DNA of 64,000 bases from Niebla homalea (Eukaryota > Ascomycota > Lecanoromycetes > Lecanorales > Ramalinaceae). The stretch spans positions 1 to 64,000 of the forward strand of contig JAHGAU010000045.1 in assembly GCA_019925105.1 (NCBI GenBank), given 5' to 3'. The translations under genes and the position numbers were made by a program. Positions 41,624-54,056 of the stretch are shown here, piece after piece. Every line of letters begins with the position of its first letter. The stretch's first letter is position 1. The notes beneath the pieces were generated by a model that made no database searches, was not told the DNA's origin, and worked only from the letters and a program-made list of their open reading frames with translations.

Positions 41624-42689
41624 ATAATATTACATTCTTTTAAATTTTAAATTTAAATTTTAAAATCTAGAAATTATTTAAGTTAATTCCGGTTATAAAC
41701 TTTAATAATTTTAAGTCAACTATTAATAAATTTATAATATTTAATTTATTCTTCTTAAAGAAAAAGAATATAATATCTACTTTAAGAAAAATATTAATCG
41801 AAATTCATTTAATACGTAATTTATTTATTAATATTTTAATCGCTATTAATATTATAACTTTTAATAAAATAATAATCGATTTTAATAATTAAAAATATAT
41901 TATTAATACTTATAAAAATATAAATATTAAGGTAATTATTTTTATAAAGGAAGTAACGTAGTTACGACGTATAATTCATATAAAATAATAAACTTAAATC
42001 TTAATTTATAATATAATATAAGTGTTAATTATATATTAGAAAAAAAGGACTTTAAAAAAATTATTAAAGTCCCGGGATTTTATTTTTAAACCGTAATTAA
42101 TATTATTTTATAATCTTGGATTCCGAAATAACGTATTTATATATATCGTTAACTTAAAAATATTAATCGTTTAAATTAAAAATAATATTAATTAAAAAGT
42201 TAACTAATTACGTAAGATAAAACTTAGAATTTTATATAATTTACCCCCGTAATTTTATTATATAATAGTCTTAAGTTTATTAATATTATTTATTATTTAC
42301 GGATAAAGAACTTAAAAATCCAAGTTATAAATTTATAAAGTTATTATAATAATAATATTAATCTTTATACTCTCCGTAATAATCTCTATAACTTTTAATT
42401 ATTTAAAGACTTATTTAAACCGATTATTATAAATCGATAATCATAAAAAATAGGTTTTATTTAACGGCGTTAAGATTTATATATATAACGGAGATATATT
42501 AGTTTAATTAAGTAATATTATTAAAGAATTTAATAGTATCTTTAAAGATAACGGTATTATAATTAATATTCCAGAAAATTAATATATACTTATTAATTTT
42601 TAACTTAATATAAATATTAAATTTAAAAAAATATATAATATTAAACGTAAAGATTAAAAGGTTATAGATTAAGCTTTAAATAAAATATA

Positions 42690-42996
42690 TAATAAAAATG
42701 AGTTATATTAATTTATATAATTTACGGAATTTTTATATTTTACTTTTATCGTTTAATACGATACCTTAAACGGACGTAAAAGCCGTATTATAATTAATAT
42801 TCAGTTATTTAATAAGATTACGATTTCCGATTTATACTTATTATTATTATAATGGGAAATAATCTTTTTAATTATAAATTATAAATATATTATTATAATT
42901 AATATCCGTAGTTATTTTTATTAATTTCTTATACGTAAATCTGATTAATATAAATTTTATATTATTTCTTATAAAAATTAGGAAAAATCTTTAGTT
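42690..42996 (+). pseudogene. Gypsy reverse transcriptase, N-terminal part (split)
   Basis: RIP-decayed reading ends near 42920-42996 with a pattern equivalent to the SHKGQE-like region of fungal Gypsy RT, just before the active-site segment. It is interrupted by the LINE insertion at 42997-49248 and resumes at 49249. The N-terminal limit is uncertain. Confidence 0.5.
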
Positions 42997-45900
42997 ATAT
43001 TAATAAGTTAGAATAGGGAGGATGGCGACGAACAAAGGGACCCCAGAGGTCCAAAACGATGCGTATATATATAACTTTAATAACAATAAGGGAAGTGTAT
43101 TAAGTGTAATAAGTAAAAGTAACATAATAATTAAGAATAAAGTAATAAATAAGTAAGTAGCCTATATTAATAGAAACGGTAACGATACGTACGGGTAATA
43201 TAATAATAATAAGCCGGATAATACTTAAAATAAATAAGGAAATTAAGGTTAATAAAATACGTATATTGAAACGCGTAAAACGCATAATAATAATACGGAA
43301 ATAATAAGTAAATAAAAGGGTAAAAAAACCGGTATAATATTAATAACGAAGAATATAAATAAGGGGAAAAAGCGGGAAAACCACGGTAAAAGTATTATTA
43401 AGGATATATAAAAAAGAAATAAAATTAATAAAAAAGATAAAATATTAAAAGATTAAAAATAAAAAACGGAGATAATATATCGTCCAATAAATAAAAACGA
43501 AAAGGCGGTAAAAGAAACGGTAAAAACATTAAAAAAATTCTTTACGGTAAAGTAAAAAAATATTATATTAAAGATTTAACCGATATTATAAATTAAATTA
43601 AAAAGTATAAAAACTTTTATATAAAAATAAAGGTAAAATTAAAGGAGACAGAACGCTTACAAAGCTCTTAAGGGGTAAAAGCGAAAGTATTAATAAAAAG
43701 TAAAGATAGCGGTTTAAGGTTAAAAATATAAAATAAAAGTATAAAGGCGGTAACCTTTTAAGTAAAAAAAAGCTAGGTAATAAGGGTAATAAAAAGGGTA
43801 CCCGTAATAAAGAATAAAGGGATAACGGAGGAGAAAATAATTATATTAAGGAAAACGAGGATAATAATAATCCGTTTATTTAATAATAAGGAGAAAAACG
43901 TAATTACGGAAGTAAACCTATTATAATTAATAAAGGCTTTTAAAATAATAATAAAATTATTAATAAAATAAATTATCGTAATATATAAATTATAAAATAA
44001 GGATATCCTTTTTAATATAATATTATTAAAAATAAAAGAAAGCTTAAAAAAATTTAAAACTTAAATTAATAAAAGAAAATATAAGTTAATTAAAAATTTA
44101 AAATAATTATTTACCGTTATAATAAATAAAATATATTTATTACGTTTTATAAAAATTAAAAAAAAGGTTACGTTAAAAAATATTAAAAAAAAGAATCTAA
44201 TTTTTTATTTAAAGTTTAAAATCATTAATTATAAACTTCTTCCGGTAATAAAAAGATTTAACTTTTTAAGACGTATAAAGAAATATTCTATTATTATATT
44301 AAGTATAATATTAATAAAGATATATAATAACGTTTTAAATAAAAAAATTATTAAAAAAGGATTTCTTAAAATAACTTAATTATAAAATAAAACGGCGGAT
44401 ATTTATTAATATTTTAAATATTAAAACTATAAATATATTATTATAAAATATTTTAATATTATAAAATATATAATTTACGTTAAAGATTATAATATTTATA
44501 AGTATATAAAGTTAATAATTAAAAACTTATAAAAAACGCGTTTAAATACGTTATATATAATAAGGAAGGATACTTAATATAAGATTTTAAATATATAATA
44601 AAAGTTAAAGAAATTAAACGTAAAAAAACCCGGATAATTATAAAAATCTAATAATATAATACGTTTAAAATTAATTTAACGGGTTAATTAAAAATAACCT
44701 TAAAACGTAAACTTAATTAATTAAATAATAAAAAATAAATAATAATAACGGATAAAATAAAGAAAAAAAAGCTTTTTATAATTTTAACCTTAAAAACTGG
44801 CCATCTTATATTTTTAATAATAATTAAAAAAAATATTAAATTAAAAAACGCTTAACTTTAATAAGAAATCTATAATTTAAACGGATATAAATAAAAAAGC
44901 TTTTATAAAAGTTAATATATAATATATTAACGCTTTTAAAAATAATATAATATAATATTTATAATAAAAAAATTAAAATATTAATATTAATATTTAAGTT
45001 TAAAAAAGTTAAAAACTTTAATATTATAATAATATAAGAATTACCGTATAACTTATATATATATTTATTTATTAACCCGGGAAAAAGGTTTTATTTAACC
45101 TTTAAGGGGGATAAAATAATTAAAATATATTTCTTTATAAATAAGTAACTTAACGTAAATAATTAAGATATTATTTATTACGGTAAAAACCTTTATATAT
45201 TCCGTATTATAAAGGAAAAGGACTTAAAGGGCGACCTTAATATTTATAATACGTATAACCCGTTATTAATTAATAAAAAAGGATTATTTATAATATTGCT
45301 ATTTAAAAAAGTCTTAATTACTTTAAGTAAATATATATTATTTAAAAACTTTAATTTATATTATTATATATAAAATAAGGAAAAGTATATAATAAATTAT
45401 ATTAAATTAAACGATTTATTAATAATTATTGCTTAAGTTAATTTCTTATTATTAATATTATAAAGGATTATTACGTAAAAAAGTCGTAAATTTAAAATAA
45501 TAATTAATTTAATTTTTAATATAAAAAAGATTACCGGTACGGTTATAATATATAAATTATAAAAGGACTTAAAATATAACTTAAATTATATACCGATATA
45601 AATAACCTTAAATTAAACCGTTAATACGACCTTATTATTACCGGTAAAAAAAGCGTAAAAAACGGTTAAAATAATAAAGGTTTATAAGAAAGCAGAGGAA
45701 ATAATAATATAATTTATAAATCTCCCTTAATTAAATAATAAAGACCGGATTAATTTCTTTATAGAATAAATAATAAAAATATTAAACGAAGTAATTAATA
45801 AAATAATCCCGATAACGAAGCTTTCTTAAAGAGTTAAAATTTATTAAAATAAAGGATATATAATTACGATTATAAAAGTGAAAAAGCTAATAAAATAGGT

Positions 45901-47370
45901 TTTTAAATATAAGAATTAAAAGATACTTAATTAATTAAAAATTACTTAAAAAAAAAGGGAAAAATTATTAAGAAAATTAAGTAAATATACTTTTAATTTA
46001 CGGTATATAATTTAACGGTCTTATTTTATAATATTTAAAAGTTAATAAAGTATAATAAAGAATAAAGTAAAAAATTAAAGCTTATCCTTAAATTCCCGTT
46101 TTTTGAAAAACTTAATAATATATTAATTAATACTTTTAATAATAAGATTAAAACCCTTAAAAAAACATTTTTCCCCCTTTATTAAAAGTTAACTTAAACG
46201 ATATTAACGGCGTTATATATTTTAACCTTATATTAATAAATAAGGTAATAATATAAGATATAATAATTAAGGCGATTAATAAATTAAAGAAAAATAAAGC
46301 CTTAAAATTAAATAAGATCCTTAATAGATTTTTATTAATAATATTATTACCGTTTAAAAGGGTTTTTACCTACCTTTTTTAAGTATATTTTAACGTCGGT
46401 TATTACTTATATAAGTTTAAGGAAATAAAGATAATTATCCTTAAAAAGCTTATTAAGCCGGATTACTTTAAGGTAAAGTCTTATAAACCTATTATACTCC
46501 TTTATATATTAAGGAAAACCTTAAAAATAATAATAATAAAAATCCTTAATAATTATATAAAGAATTACGGACTTCTTCCCGATTAATAAATAAAAATAAA
46601 AAGAAATTAATTAATAAAAATAGCCTTTAAAGGATTAATTAATAACGTATATATAATATAAAATTACGGGAAAAAGTATATTATAAATCTTCTTTCTTTT
46701 AATATTATAAGTATTTTTAATAAGGTAAATTATTAAAAATTATTATATAACTTAAAGAAAAAAAAGATATTATTTTTCTTAATTAAGTAAATAAAAAGTT
46801 TCTTAAGTAATTAAATTACGTTAATTAATTTAAAATAAAAAATAAGCCCGATAAAGCCCGTTATAACGGGGATTCCTTAAAGATCGTTTATTTTTTTTAT
46901 ATTATTTTTATTTTTTAATAATTTATTAATTAAAAAGCTTATTAAGTTAAAATAAAAATTTAAGTTAAAAACTTTATTAATAACGTTTACTTTTTAATTT
47001 ATAATACCTTTATACGTATAAATTATTTAGAATTAAAATAAGTTTATAAAGTTTATTTTTAATAAATAAAAACTTATAAAGTTTAATTTACGTAATATAA
47101 ATATAAATTTATATATATAATTAAAAATTTAAAGCTATATAATATAATAATTATAATAAACTTAAATAAAATTATAATAAAACTAAATATTAATATTAAA
47201 GTTTTTAACCTTTAAGTAAATAAGAAGTTTAATTAAAAAGATTATATAAGAAAGGTTTAAAAGAAAATAACTTTATAAGAAAAAAACCTTACTTATCTTA
47301 TTATATTAATATAAAAAATTACGTTATAAAAGGCCCGGATTTTTTATTAAGCCGTAATAAAGTTAATTAT

Positions 47371-47769
47371 TGATTGATTGATTGATTTATACTACGGGTC
47401 TAGCTAAGCTAACTCCGGCGTTCTTTAATACGCGGCCTTTTAACCTTATTAATAACCGTAAAAATTTGATACTTATAACGTTAAAGCAAAAACCGGCGTC
47501 CACTAGGCCTCCACCCTTTATCCCTTAAGGTAAAGGATATTAACGGCCGTCCAGAAAGTGGTAATTTATTCATATACTTCCTATATTTTAACTCCCTTAA
47601 GAAAATCCATAATATTACGACCGTATCCTTATAGGGGCTGTCCCTAAACTCGTTACTCTTCCGCTCCTTTATACATCTGCACTGCCCTAATCTCACATAA
47701 CACCTCTAAATGTCCTCACCAACACTCACGCGCTTAACATATACCCCTCTTATACCATCATCGCCGCTG
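47371..47769 (-). mobile_element. 5'-truncated LINE copy, RIP-sparse, nested in LINE copy 1
   Basis: Inserted in inverse orientation between perfect 14-bp duplications ATAAAGTTAATTAT (47357-47370 and 47770-47783). The 3' tail (AATC repeats, seen as TGATTGATTGATTGATT) is at the left edge. Its sequence is the reverse complement of the 3' end of LINE copies 1 and 2 (compare 48950-49235), but with ordinary CpA and TpG content. It carries an intact C-terminal ORF2 segment (47481-47696). At 399 bp it is near the lower length limit for RIP described in Neurospora, which may be why it was spared. Confidence 0.9.
47481..47696 (-). pseudogene. LINE ORF2 C-terminal fragment, unmutated
   Basis: Open minus-strand frame of about 71 residues, with CRCIKERKSNEF, YKDTVVILWIFLRELKY and LISFTLRDKGW, ending FLL and a stop. 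LINE copy 1 encodes the same peptide at about 48930-49120 with RIP changes: Trp and Gln codons became stops, and Arg and Ser codons became Lys and Asn. This fixes the ORF2 reading frame and its stop. It is a fragment and not an independent gene. Confidence 0.8.
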
Positions 47770-49248
47770 ATAAAGTTAATTATAATATACGTTATAATCA
47801 TTTAATATATATTTAAAAATACTTTAAAATATAAAAAAAAGCTTATTTAAATATTATAAAAAATCCAGAATTAATATTTAAAAATAATTAATAATACTTA
47901 TAAAATAACTTTTATCCTAATATTAAAGTTTAAGGTCTTTATACCGTTAATTAAAATTTTATTAAATTAAATAATTACTTAAATAAAATTAAAAAGATAT
48001 ATATATTTAATTATAATAATAAAAAATAAATAGATCCGCTAGAATCTTAATAAACTTTAAGTTAAAAAGAATAAATTAAAAATATTTATCCCTTTTTTAT
48101 TAAAATAAAGCAGGAATAAATTAAAAAAAAATTAATTTTATTAATATTCTGGAGGTTAATTTAAACGTATATAAATTCCCGTTAAGCGTAAAAAAAACCA
48201 AGATTAAAAAGATTTAAAGAATAAAAGCTATAATAATCGCTTTATAAGTTACGATAAAGTAAATTAAATATTAATAAAAATATAAGGATTTTATATTTTA
48301 AAGTTATCGTTATTTAACTTTTAATAATAAAAAGATTATTAATAAATATTTCCGTTATTATAATATTATAAAGAAAGGTAATAGTATATTAATAATTTAA
48401 CTTTAAATAAATAAAAACGGTTTAACTTATTTCTTATTTATTATATATATCGGAAATCGGATAAACGTTAAATATAAATATAAATAAAGAAAGTAAAACA
48501 TTATATATATCCTTATCTTTTTTCTTCCCTTAATTATAGAAATTAAATTAAAACTTATTATAAAAATTAATATTTATAATTACCGTTAAATATTATTTAT
48601 AAAATAAGGTATCCGGGTAACCGTTAAGTTTATAATATCCACCGGATTATTATTATAACTTAATTTTATTATAAAAATAAATAAAATTATTAAAGATTTT
48701 ATAAAGAAGGCTTATTATTAATTAAGGAAGAAAAAAAGAAACGGAAACCGGTTATATTAATTATATAAATCGGAAAGTATTTTTTATAACTATAAAAATA
48801 TAATAATAAACGTTTATTAAAAGTCCTTAAAAAAGTTAACGGTAATAATAATATAAAAAAAATATATATTAAATATATAAATATTAATAAGGATATTTAA
48901 AAGCATTACGTAAAATTAAAGTAATATAAATATATAAAGAAATAAAAAAATAACGAGCTTAAAAATCATTTTTATAAGGATATAATTATAATATTATGGA
49001 TTTTCTTAAGGGAATTAAAATATAAGAAATATATAAATAAATTATTATTTTTTAAACGGCCGTTAATATCCTTTACCTTAAGGGATAAAGGGTAAAAGCT
49101 TAATAAACGCCGGTTTTTACTTTAACGTTATAAGTATCAGGTTTTTACGGTTATTAATAAGGCTAAAAGGTTACGTATTAAGGAACGCCGGAATTAACTT
49201 AGCTAGATCCGTAATATAAATCAATCAATCAATTAATATTAATAAGTT

Positions 49249-49640
49249 TTAAAGGTAATCCTTTATATATATAAAGGTAAATAAATAATATATTACGTTT
49301 AATATAAGATTTTACGTAAATATTTATAAATAATATAATTATTTTTAATTATTTATTAAAAAAGTATATTATTTATTTATATTAAGTTTTTTAAATTCTT
49401 AAAGATAAACGCGTAAACCTTTTATTAATAAAATTATTTATTAATTGTTTTATAATTAAGCTTTTTAATTAATAAGTTAATTCTTTAAGGATATTTATAC
49501 TTAATAATAAAATTAAAGCTATATAAAACTTTAAATTTCCCGATTTATTAAGAAACCTTAAAGTTTTCCTTAATTTTATAAATTAATTACGTACCGGAAT
49601 AAAGAATTATATTTAACGTATTATTTTATTTTAAGTACGT
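49249..49640 (+). pseudogene. Gypsy reverse transcriptase, active-site and C-terminal part
   Basis: Frame 0 gives a decayed reading equivalent to the active-site strand. The usual Tyr-Leu-Asp-Asp box reads Ile-Asn-Asn at 49326-49334, as expected from RIP of GA-starting codons. It is followed by an ILKDKRVNL segment (about 49395) and a KFPDLLRNLKVFL segment (about 49530-49570), typical of fungal Gypsy RT between palm and connection. It is inactive. Confidence 0.7.
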
Positions 49641-50059
49641 AAAACCTCCTTTATTATAAATTTAAAAAAGTAAATTTAAAGTATATTAATTTACGCCGTA
49701 AATAAAAAATGTTTCAAATTAAGTTTATATTTACCCAAAAAGAAAACCGTACTTTTAAGGATTTAAAAAACGCGTTTTCAGAACCGTCGTTTCTTATATA
49801 TTATAATCTTAATTAACCCTTATTTATTAATATTAATATATCGAAGGAATTAAGTATTACGGTTATAATATATTATATTAAGGATAACCCGTTATTTTAT
49901 AATAGTATAAAGATTAGCGATTTATTAAAAATTACGCATAATAAAATATAATTAATAATATTCCTTAATAGAAGCTTAAATATAGCCGAAAAAAATTATT
50001 AATTTACGGAGTTAAAGATTACGGGTATAATCTGGGTTATATATAAAATTAAATACTTA

Positions 50060-50290
50060 ATTGAAATAAATTATTATAAATTTAATTATATAATCTTTAC
50101 GGATTATAACGTAATTATTGGTATTTCTAAATAAATAAATTTAAAGATTTCTATAATTAATAAGCTTAATCTCCGTTTAATTTATACGTTATAATATTTA
50201 TTAATATTCAATATTTTATTATATTATAAATCGGGTTTAATAAATATTGTTCTTAATGCTTTTTTATAATTAATTAATAATACGTAAATT
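50060..50290 (+). pseudogene. Gypsy RNase H domain, RIP-decayed
   Basis: Frame 2 reads FTDYN at about 50096-50110, then LRLIY and QYL-equivalents. This is followed by a Lys-Ser-Gly and NIVLNAF segment near 50230-50265, equivalent to the conserved end of Ty3/Gypsy RNase H (KPG...PDALS). One Asp is visible at 50102-50104. Stops are TAA at former Gln codons. Confidence 0.7.
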
Positions 50291-50439
50291 TTATTTATAG
50301 AAATCGGAATTCTTAATAACGTGGATAATAATAAATTAACTGCTTTTTATTATATTTATATTTTAAACGAATTTAAAAAATAAACTAAAGAAAAATATAT
50401 AAAAGATAAAATATAAATAAAATTATAAAAAGTCTTAAT

Positions 50440-51640
50440 AACCGAGGAAAAATTAAATTTATAAAATATGAAAACTAAATTACGCTTTATATTAAAAGAC
50501 GGCTTTATTTATAACCTAGAATCCGCCAATTATTTATTATAATTATATATACTTAATAAACTTAAAAAGGCAATTTTTTAATAAATATATAATAATTTAT
50601 TATATAATAACTTTAATTAATCCTATGGTAAATTAATGAATTTAATATATTTATTTAAATTAAGTAAATAATTACGGAAATATATCGCGTATTACTTTAA
50701 ATATAGCCTAAATTAAATTAAGAAATATATACCTTATAGATTACTTTAATTAATTTTAAGCCCGTTAATTATTTTTTATATAATTTATATAGATTTTATT
50801 ATCGCTTTATTAAATTAATATAATTATAATATACTTTTTACCGTTACCGTTAAGTTCTTTAAGCGGGTACTTTTACTTTTTAATAATATTAAATTTAAGG
50901 TTAATAATTAAATAAATTTATTATTAATTAAATTAATAAAATAAGAATAAGGAATTCTTTTTAATATTATATTAAATAGAGATCGTAAATTTATTTCTGT
51001 ATTTTAGAAATCTATATTTAAAGAAATAAATACTTATATTCTTACGTTTAATATATATTATCCTTAAATTAACGGTTAATTAAAACGGATTAATTAAACG
51101 GTTAAAATCGTATTACGTTATTTCGTAATTACGTATTTAGATTATAATTAAATAAATATTATCCTATATATTTAAAATAATTTAAATAATTTAAAGTTAA
51201 CGTTAATTAAATTTACTTTAAATAAAATCTGCTATAATATAAATATCCGTAACCTTTTAAACCTTTTAATAACCTTTCTAATTTTTAAGTATAATATACT
51301 TTAATTATAAAACCGTAAAAAGGCATAAAACGTATTAAAATTTACGTAAATAATAATTAAATTCCGGTATAATTAAAGTTATAAATTAATTTAATTTAAT
51401 ATTAATAATTTAATTTATTTAAAGTTATATTATAAATATAATATCCTTAATATTGAAAATTATAAGCTATATTAATAATACGCCGGATTTTTTATTATTA
51501 TTAAGAAAATTAATTATTTTATATATAAGCTTAAATTATTTATGAATATAAAGATAATATTAATTATTTTAATTAATATACTTAAATTAGTTAATAACTT
51601 AATAAAAATCCTTTTAACCGATAACTTAACCGTAACGTAT
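50440..51640 (+). pseudogene. Gypsy integrase, RIP-decayed DDE residues
   Basis: Frame 2 gives an N-terminal KLRFILKDGFIYNL (about 50470), a zinc-finger region, then the core. The first catalytic Asp survives in IDFIIAL (GAT at 50792-50794). The second Asp position reads Asn in LNRDRKFIS (AAT at 50975-50977), and the Glu reads Lys in YYP-INGQ-like LKRIN (AAA at 51083-51085). Both losses are G-to-A transitions, so the enzyme is dead. Spacing and order fit Ty3/Gypsy integrase. A chromodomain could not be judged. Confidence 0.75.
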
Positions 51641-52084
51641 TACCCATACTTAAAGTAGATTTTAAGAATAAGGAGGAGTATATTATTAAAAGAATTATTT
51701 ATAAAGAAAGAGATAATAAATATTTAATTAAATAAATATAGAATATAATAATAAGCTTCCGTTATTAAAGTTATACTTAAACTTATTATATGAATTTTAT
51801 ATTACGTATCCTGAATTTAATAATATCGTCGTTACTTACCGTAATAGACTTCGTATTATTTTATTGCGATTAACGTTTATTAAAGTAATATCCTTATTAT
51901 TTATTGGTATTCCTTATACGTTACATCTTAAGCGTAGTCGCAACCGCCCTTATAAAATTAAGTAAGATTTTAATATAAAAGTATAAAATATAAGGAGTAT
52001 AACGCATTATTAAGTATTAGTATTTATATTAATATATTAAGGTAAGCGTTACTATAAATAGTAGCCTTTTTTTCTTTTAATGGC

Positions 52085-52233
52085 ATTTATTATATATAGT
52101 ATATATATATAGGAGTATTAATAGGTAAAGGATACCCTTTATACGTAGAGGACAGGCATCCTTATAATGCTCCTATCCTTTAGGTAGAATCATTATTCAT
52201 ATATTATAACACTTTTTGGTCCATACACCAACA
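52085..52233 (+). repeat. Right LTR of the Gypsy element
   Basis: Shares TACGTAGAGGACAGGCATCC and ACTTTTTGGTCCATACACC with the other two LTRs and ends in AACA before GTAAT. The 5' end is RIP-degraded, so its first base is uncertain by a few positions. Confidence 0.8.
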
Positions 52234-52748
52234 GTAATTATTAATACTTATAAAATAACCTTTATCCCGGTATTAAAGTCCGAGGTCTTTATATTTTTAA
52301 TTAAGTTATTTTTTAATTAAATAATTACTTAAGCAAGACTTAAGAAAAATATATATTCAACTATATTAATAAGGAACGAATATATTTATTTAAACTTTAG
52401 GAAGTTTTAAATAAAAAAAAGATACCTATCCTTTTTACCGAGGTAAAGTTAAAATAGACCAGGAAGGAAATTAATTTAATTTATATTTAAAAGTTCAATA
52501 TAAGTATATATAAACTGTTACCGAGGATAAAGGAAACGGAAATTAAGAAGATTATAAGGGTAAAGATAACAACGATTATTAAATAAATTAAAACGCGATA
52601 AACCAAATATTAATATAAATATAAAGGATCGATCCCTTAAGGGTAACAACACCCGACCTTAAATAATAAAGAGATTATTAATAAGTATTTCCGTTATTAC
52701 GGGATTATAAGGAAGGGTAATAATATATTAATAATTTAATTCCGGATA

Positions 52749-53272
52749 ACTTCTGCAAATTTATAAACCAGCATATAGTACTCCGAGTGGAAGCGAGTAG
52801 ATTAAGTAAGTTGAGCTGATGGCCCCCCTCGCTTGGCCTTTAAGCACTCGCAAGTATCCGGTTTACTCGTGAGTTTCCTATTTGCTCGTAAGTTTTTTAT
52901 TTAACGTTTTTTTAATTAAAGTACCCTCTTTAACTACCCCCCCTTAATATTAAATACTATTAGTTCCTAGAGTAACTTTTAGCTATAATAACCGAATCTG
53001 TAATTAAATTTTAAAAACGTTGAATATTACGGCTTATAGGGGGGGTTACAGTTATACCCGTTATCAAGAAAACTTAATAAAAAAAATTTATAAAAAATAT
53101 AAACCGTTATTTTACCGTTTTAAAAATTTTTATTTTTAAATTTTTTTTACCCGTTCGGGACCGCTCGGAGCGCTTATAAGTTTCCCTGGATACTCGTAAG
53201 TGACTTACGAGCGGTCTGAGTGAATAAATCTTTTTTTATTCACTCGCTCCGAGCAGGTCGCAGATTTGCTGA
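52749..53272. mobile_element. hAT-like non-autonomous element, copy 2
   Basis: Homologous along its length to 35447-35972. Starts CTGCAAATTTATAAACCAGC and ends CAGGTCGCAGATTTGCTG. Inserted in LINE copy 3: the flanking sequence resumes colinear with copies 1 and 2 (GGATAA on the left, GGTTTAA on the right). A clean duplication is not visible. GC-rich terminal arms with CGCTCGGAGCG-type palindromes surround an AT-rich middle. Confidence 0.65.
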
Positions 53273-53385
53273 TGAAAAAAAATGGTTTAATTTATTTCCT
53301 TTTTATTATATACGTTAATAACCGAATAAATATCGGTTATAAATATAAATTAAAAAAAATCAAATATTATATAGTACGTACTTAT

Positions 53386-54056
53386 ATTTACTCCGGGAAG
53401 CGGGACGGGATATATCCTATAGGATAGGGATAGGATAGGGATAGGATAGGGATAAGATAAGATAAAGTTGTTTTTATTTTATCCCGTATTAACTTAAAAT
53501 AAGATAAGATAGGATCGGGATATATTAAGATATTAATAATGGATTAAATAAGGTACGTCGTAAATAAAATAAAGAGTGTTAAGGAAGATAATTATAAAGA
53601 TAATTATGAAGATACTTATAAGGATAATTAAGAAGGTTATAATAATAAAAGTTTAATTTATTATATAGCTTTATTATAACGCTATAAAAAAGTATAAATA
53701 ATATTACCTTTATATTTTTTATCTTTAACTCTTTATTAATATTTAACTTATACACTTTATTTTTAAAACTTATTAACCTAAGTTATACTTAAGGAGGTTA
53801 ATAAAGGTAAATCTGTTTTAAAATTAAACGTATTTTAAGCTTAAAGGGGGATACCGTCTTAAAGTTAAATTACTTAAATTAATTTAAAATACCGTTCTTT
53901 TATTAATCCGGGGAGTTATAAGTTAAAAAGTTAACGTTACTTAAAATAAAGTATAATATTATATATACCTATAAGATATCTTTTAAATTATTATTATACG
54001 CCGGTGGCCGGACGGACGCTAGCTGCGGGTGCGGATGGAGGAAGCAGGACGCGGCC
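53386..54056. mobile_element. 671-bp insertion of unknown class in LINE copy 3
   Basis: Flanked by a perfect 11-bp duplication TACGTACTTAT (53375-53385 and 54057-54067), with colinear LINE sequence on both sides. No terminal inverted repeats are seen. The left part has a GGATAGGGATAG-type minisatellite. Around 53575-53640 a repeated AAGATAATTATAAAG motif reads as an acidic Asp/Glu/Tyr repeat. The right end is GC-rich (GCGGGTGCGGATGGAGG). An 11-bp duplication without inverted repeats suits a LINE/SINE-type or Mutator-like event; the class is undecided. Confidence 0.6.
53411..53465. repeat. GGATAGGGATA minisatellite
   Basis: Tandem, slightly irregular units of GGGATAGGATA at 53418-53455, grading into GATAAGATAAGATAAAG. 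A second small cluster lies near 53497-53520. It is inside the 671-bp insertion. Confidence 0.75.

Larger units (their letters stand above)
43010..49235 (+). mobile_element. LINE (Tad-like) copy 1, full length, nested in Gypsy pol
   Basis: Bounded by a perfect 13-bp duplication ATATTAATAAGTT (42997-43009 and 49236-49248). It is colinear with copy 2 (55072-60857). The 5' end is preserved and includes an ATG at 43022 opening MATNKGTPEVQN, the probable ORF1 (gag-like) start. ORF2 runs through the centre. Its RT region reads as a Tad/I-clade type, with LNRFLL, LKKLIKPDYF and KSYKPII-like motifs around 46310-46520. The 3' end is ...ACGCCGGAATTAACTTAGCTAG followed by an AATC repeat tail. The copy is heavily RIP-mutated and interrupted by a 399-bp LINE fragment at 47371-47769. 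Confidence 0.85.
38385..52233 (+). mobile_element. Ty3/Gypsy LTR retrotransposon, nested and RIP-inactivated
   Basis: It is bounded by related LTRs (38385-38530 and about 52085-52233) and flanked by a 5-bp duplication GTAAT (38380-38384 and 52234-52238). The flanking sequence is LINE copy 3, which continues colinearly across it. Subtracting the nested LINE and the SINE-like insert leaves about 6.9 kb, a usual Gypsy size. Pol reads on the plus strand as reverse transcriptase, RNase H, then integrase, the Ty3/Gypsy order. Catalytic codons have been changed by G-to-A transitions. The region 38531-40884 should hold gag and protease but is too decayed to read. A frame change between RT and RNase H implies an indel. 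Confidence 0.85.

Noticed and set aside
43100..43285. 61-residue minus-strand open frame
   Set aside because: It lies antisense within the 5' part of LINE copy 1; the composition is a by-product of AT richness.
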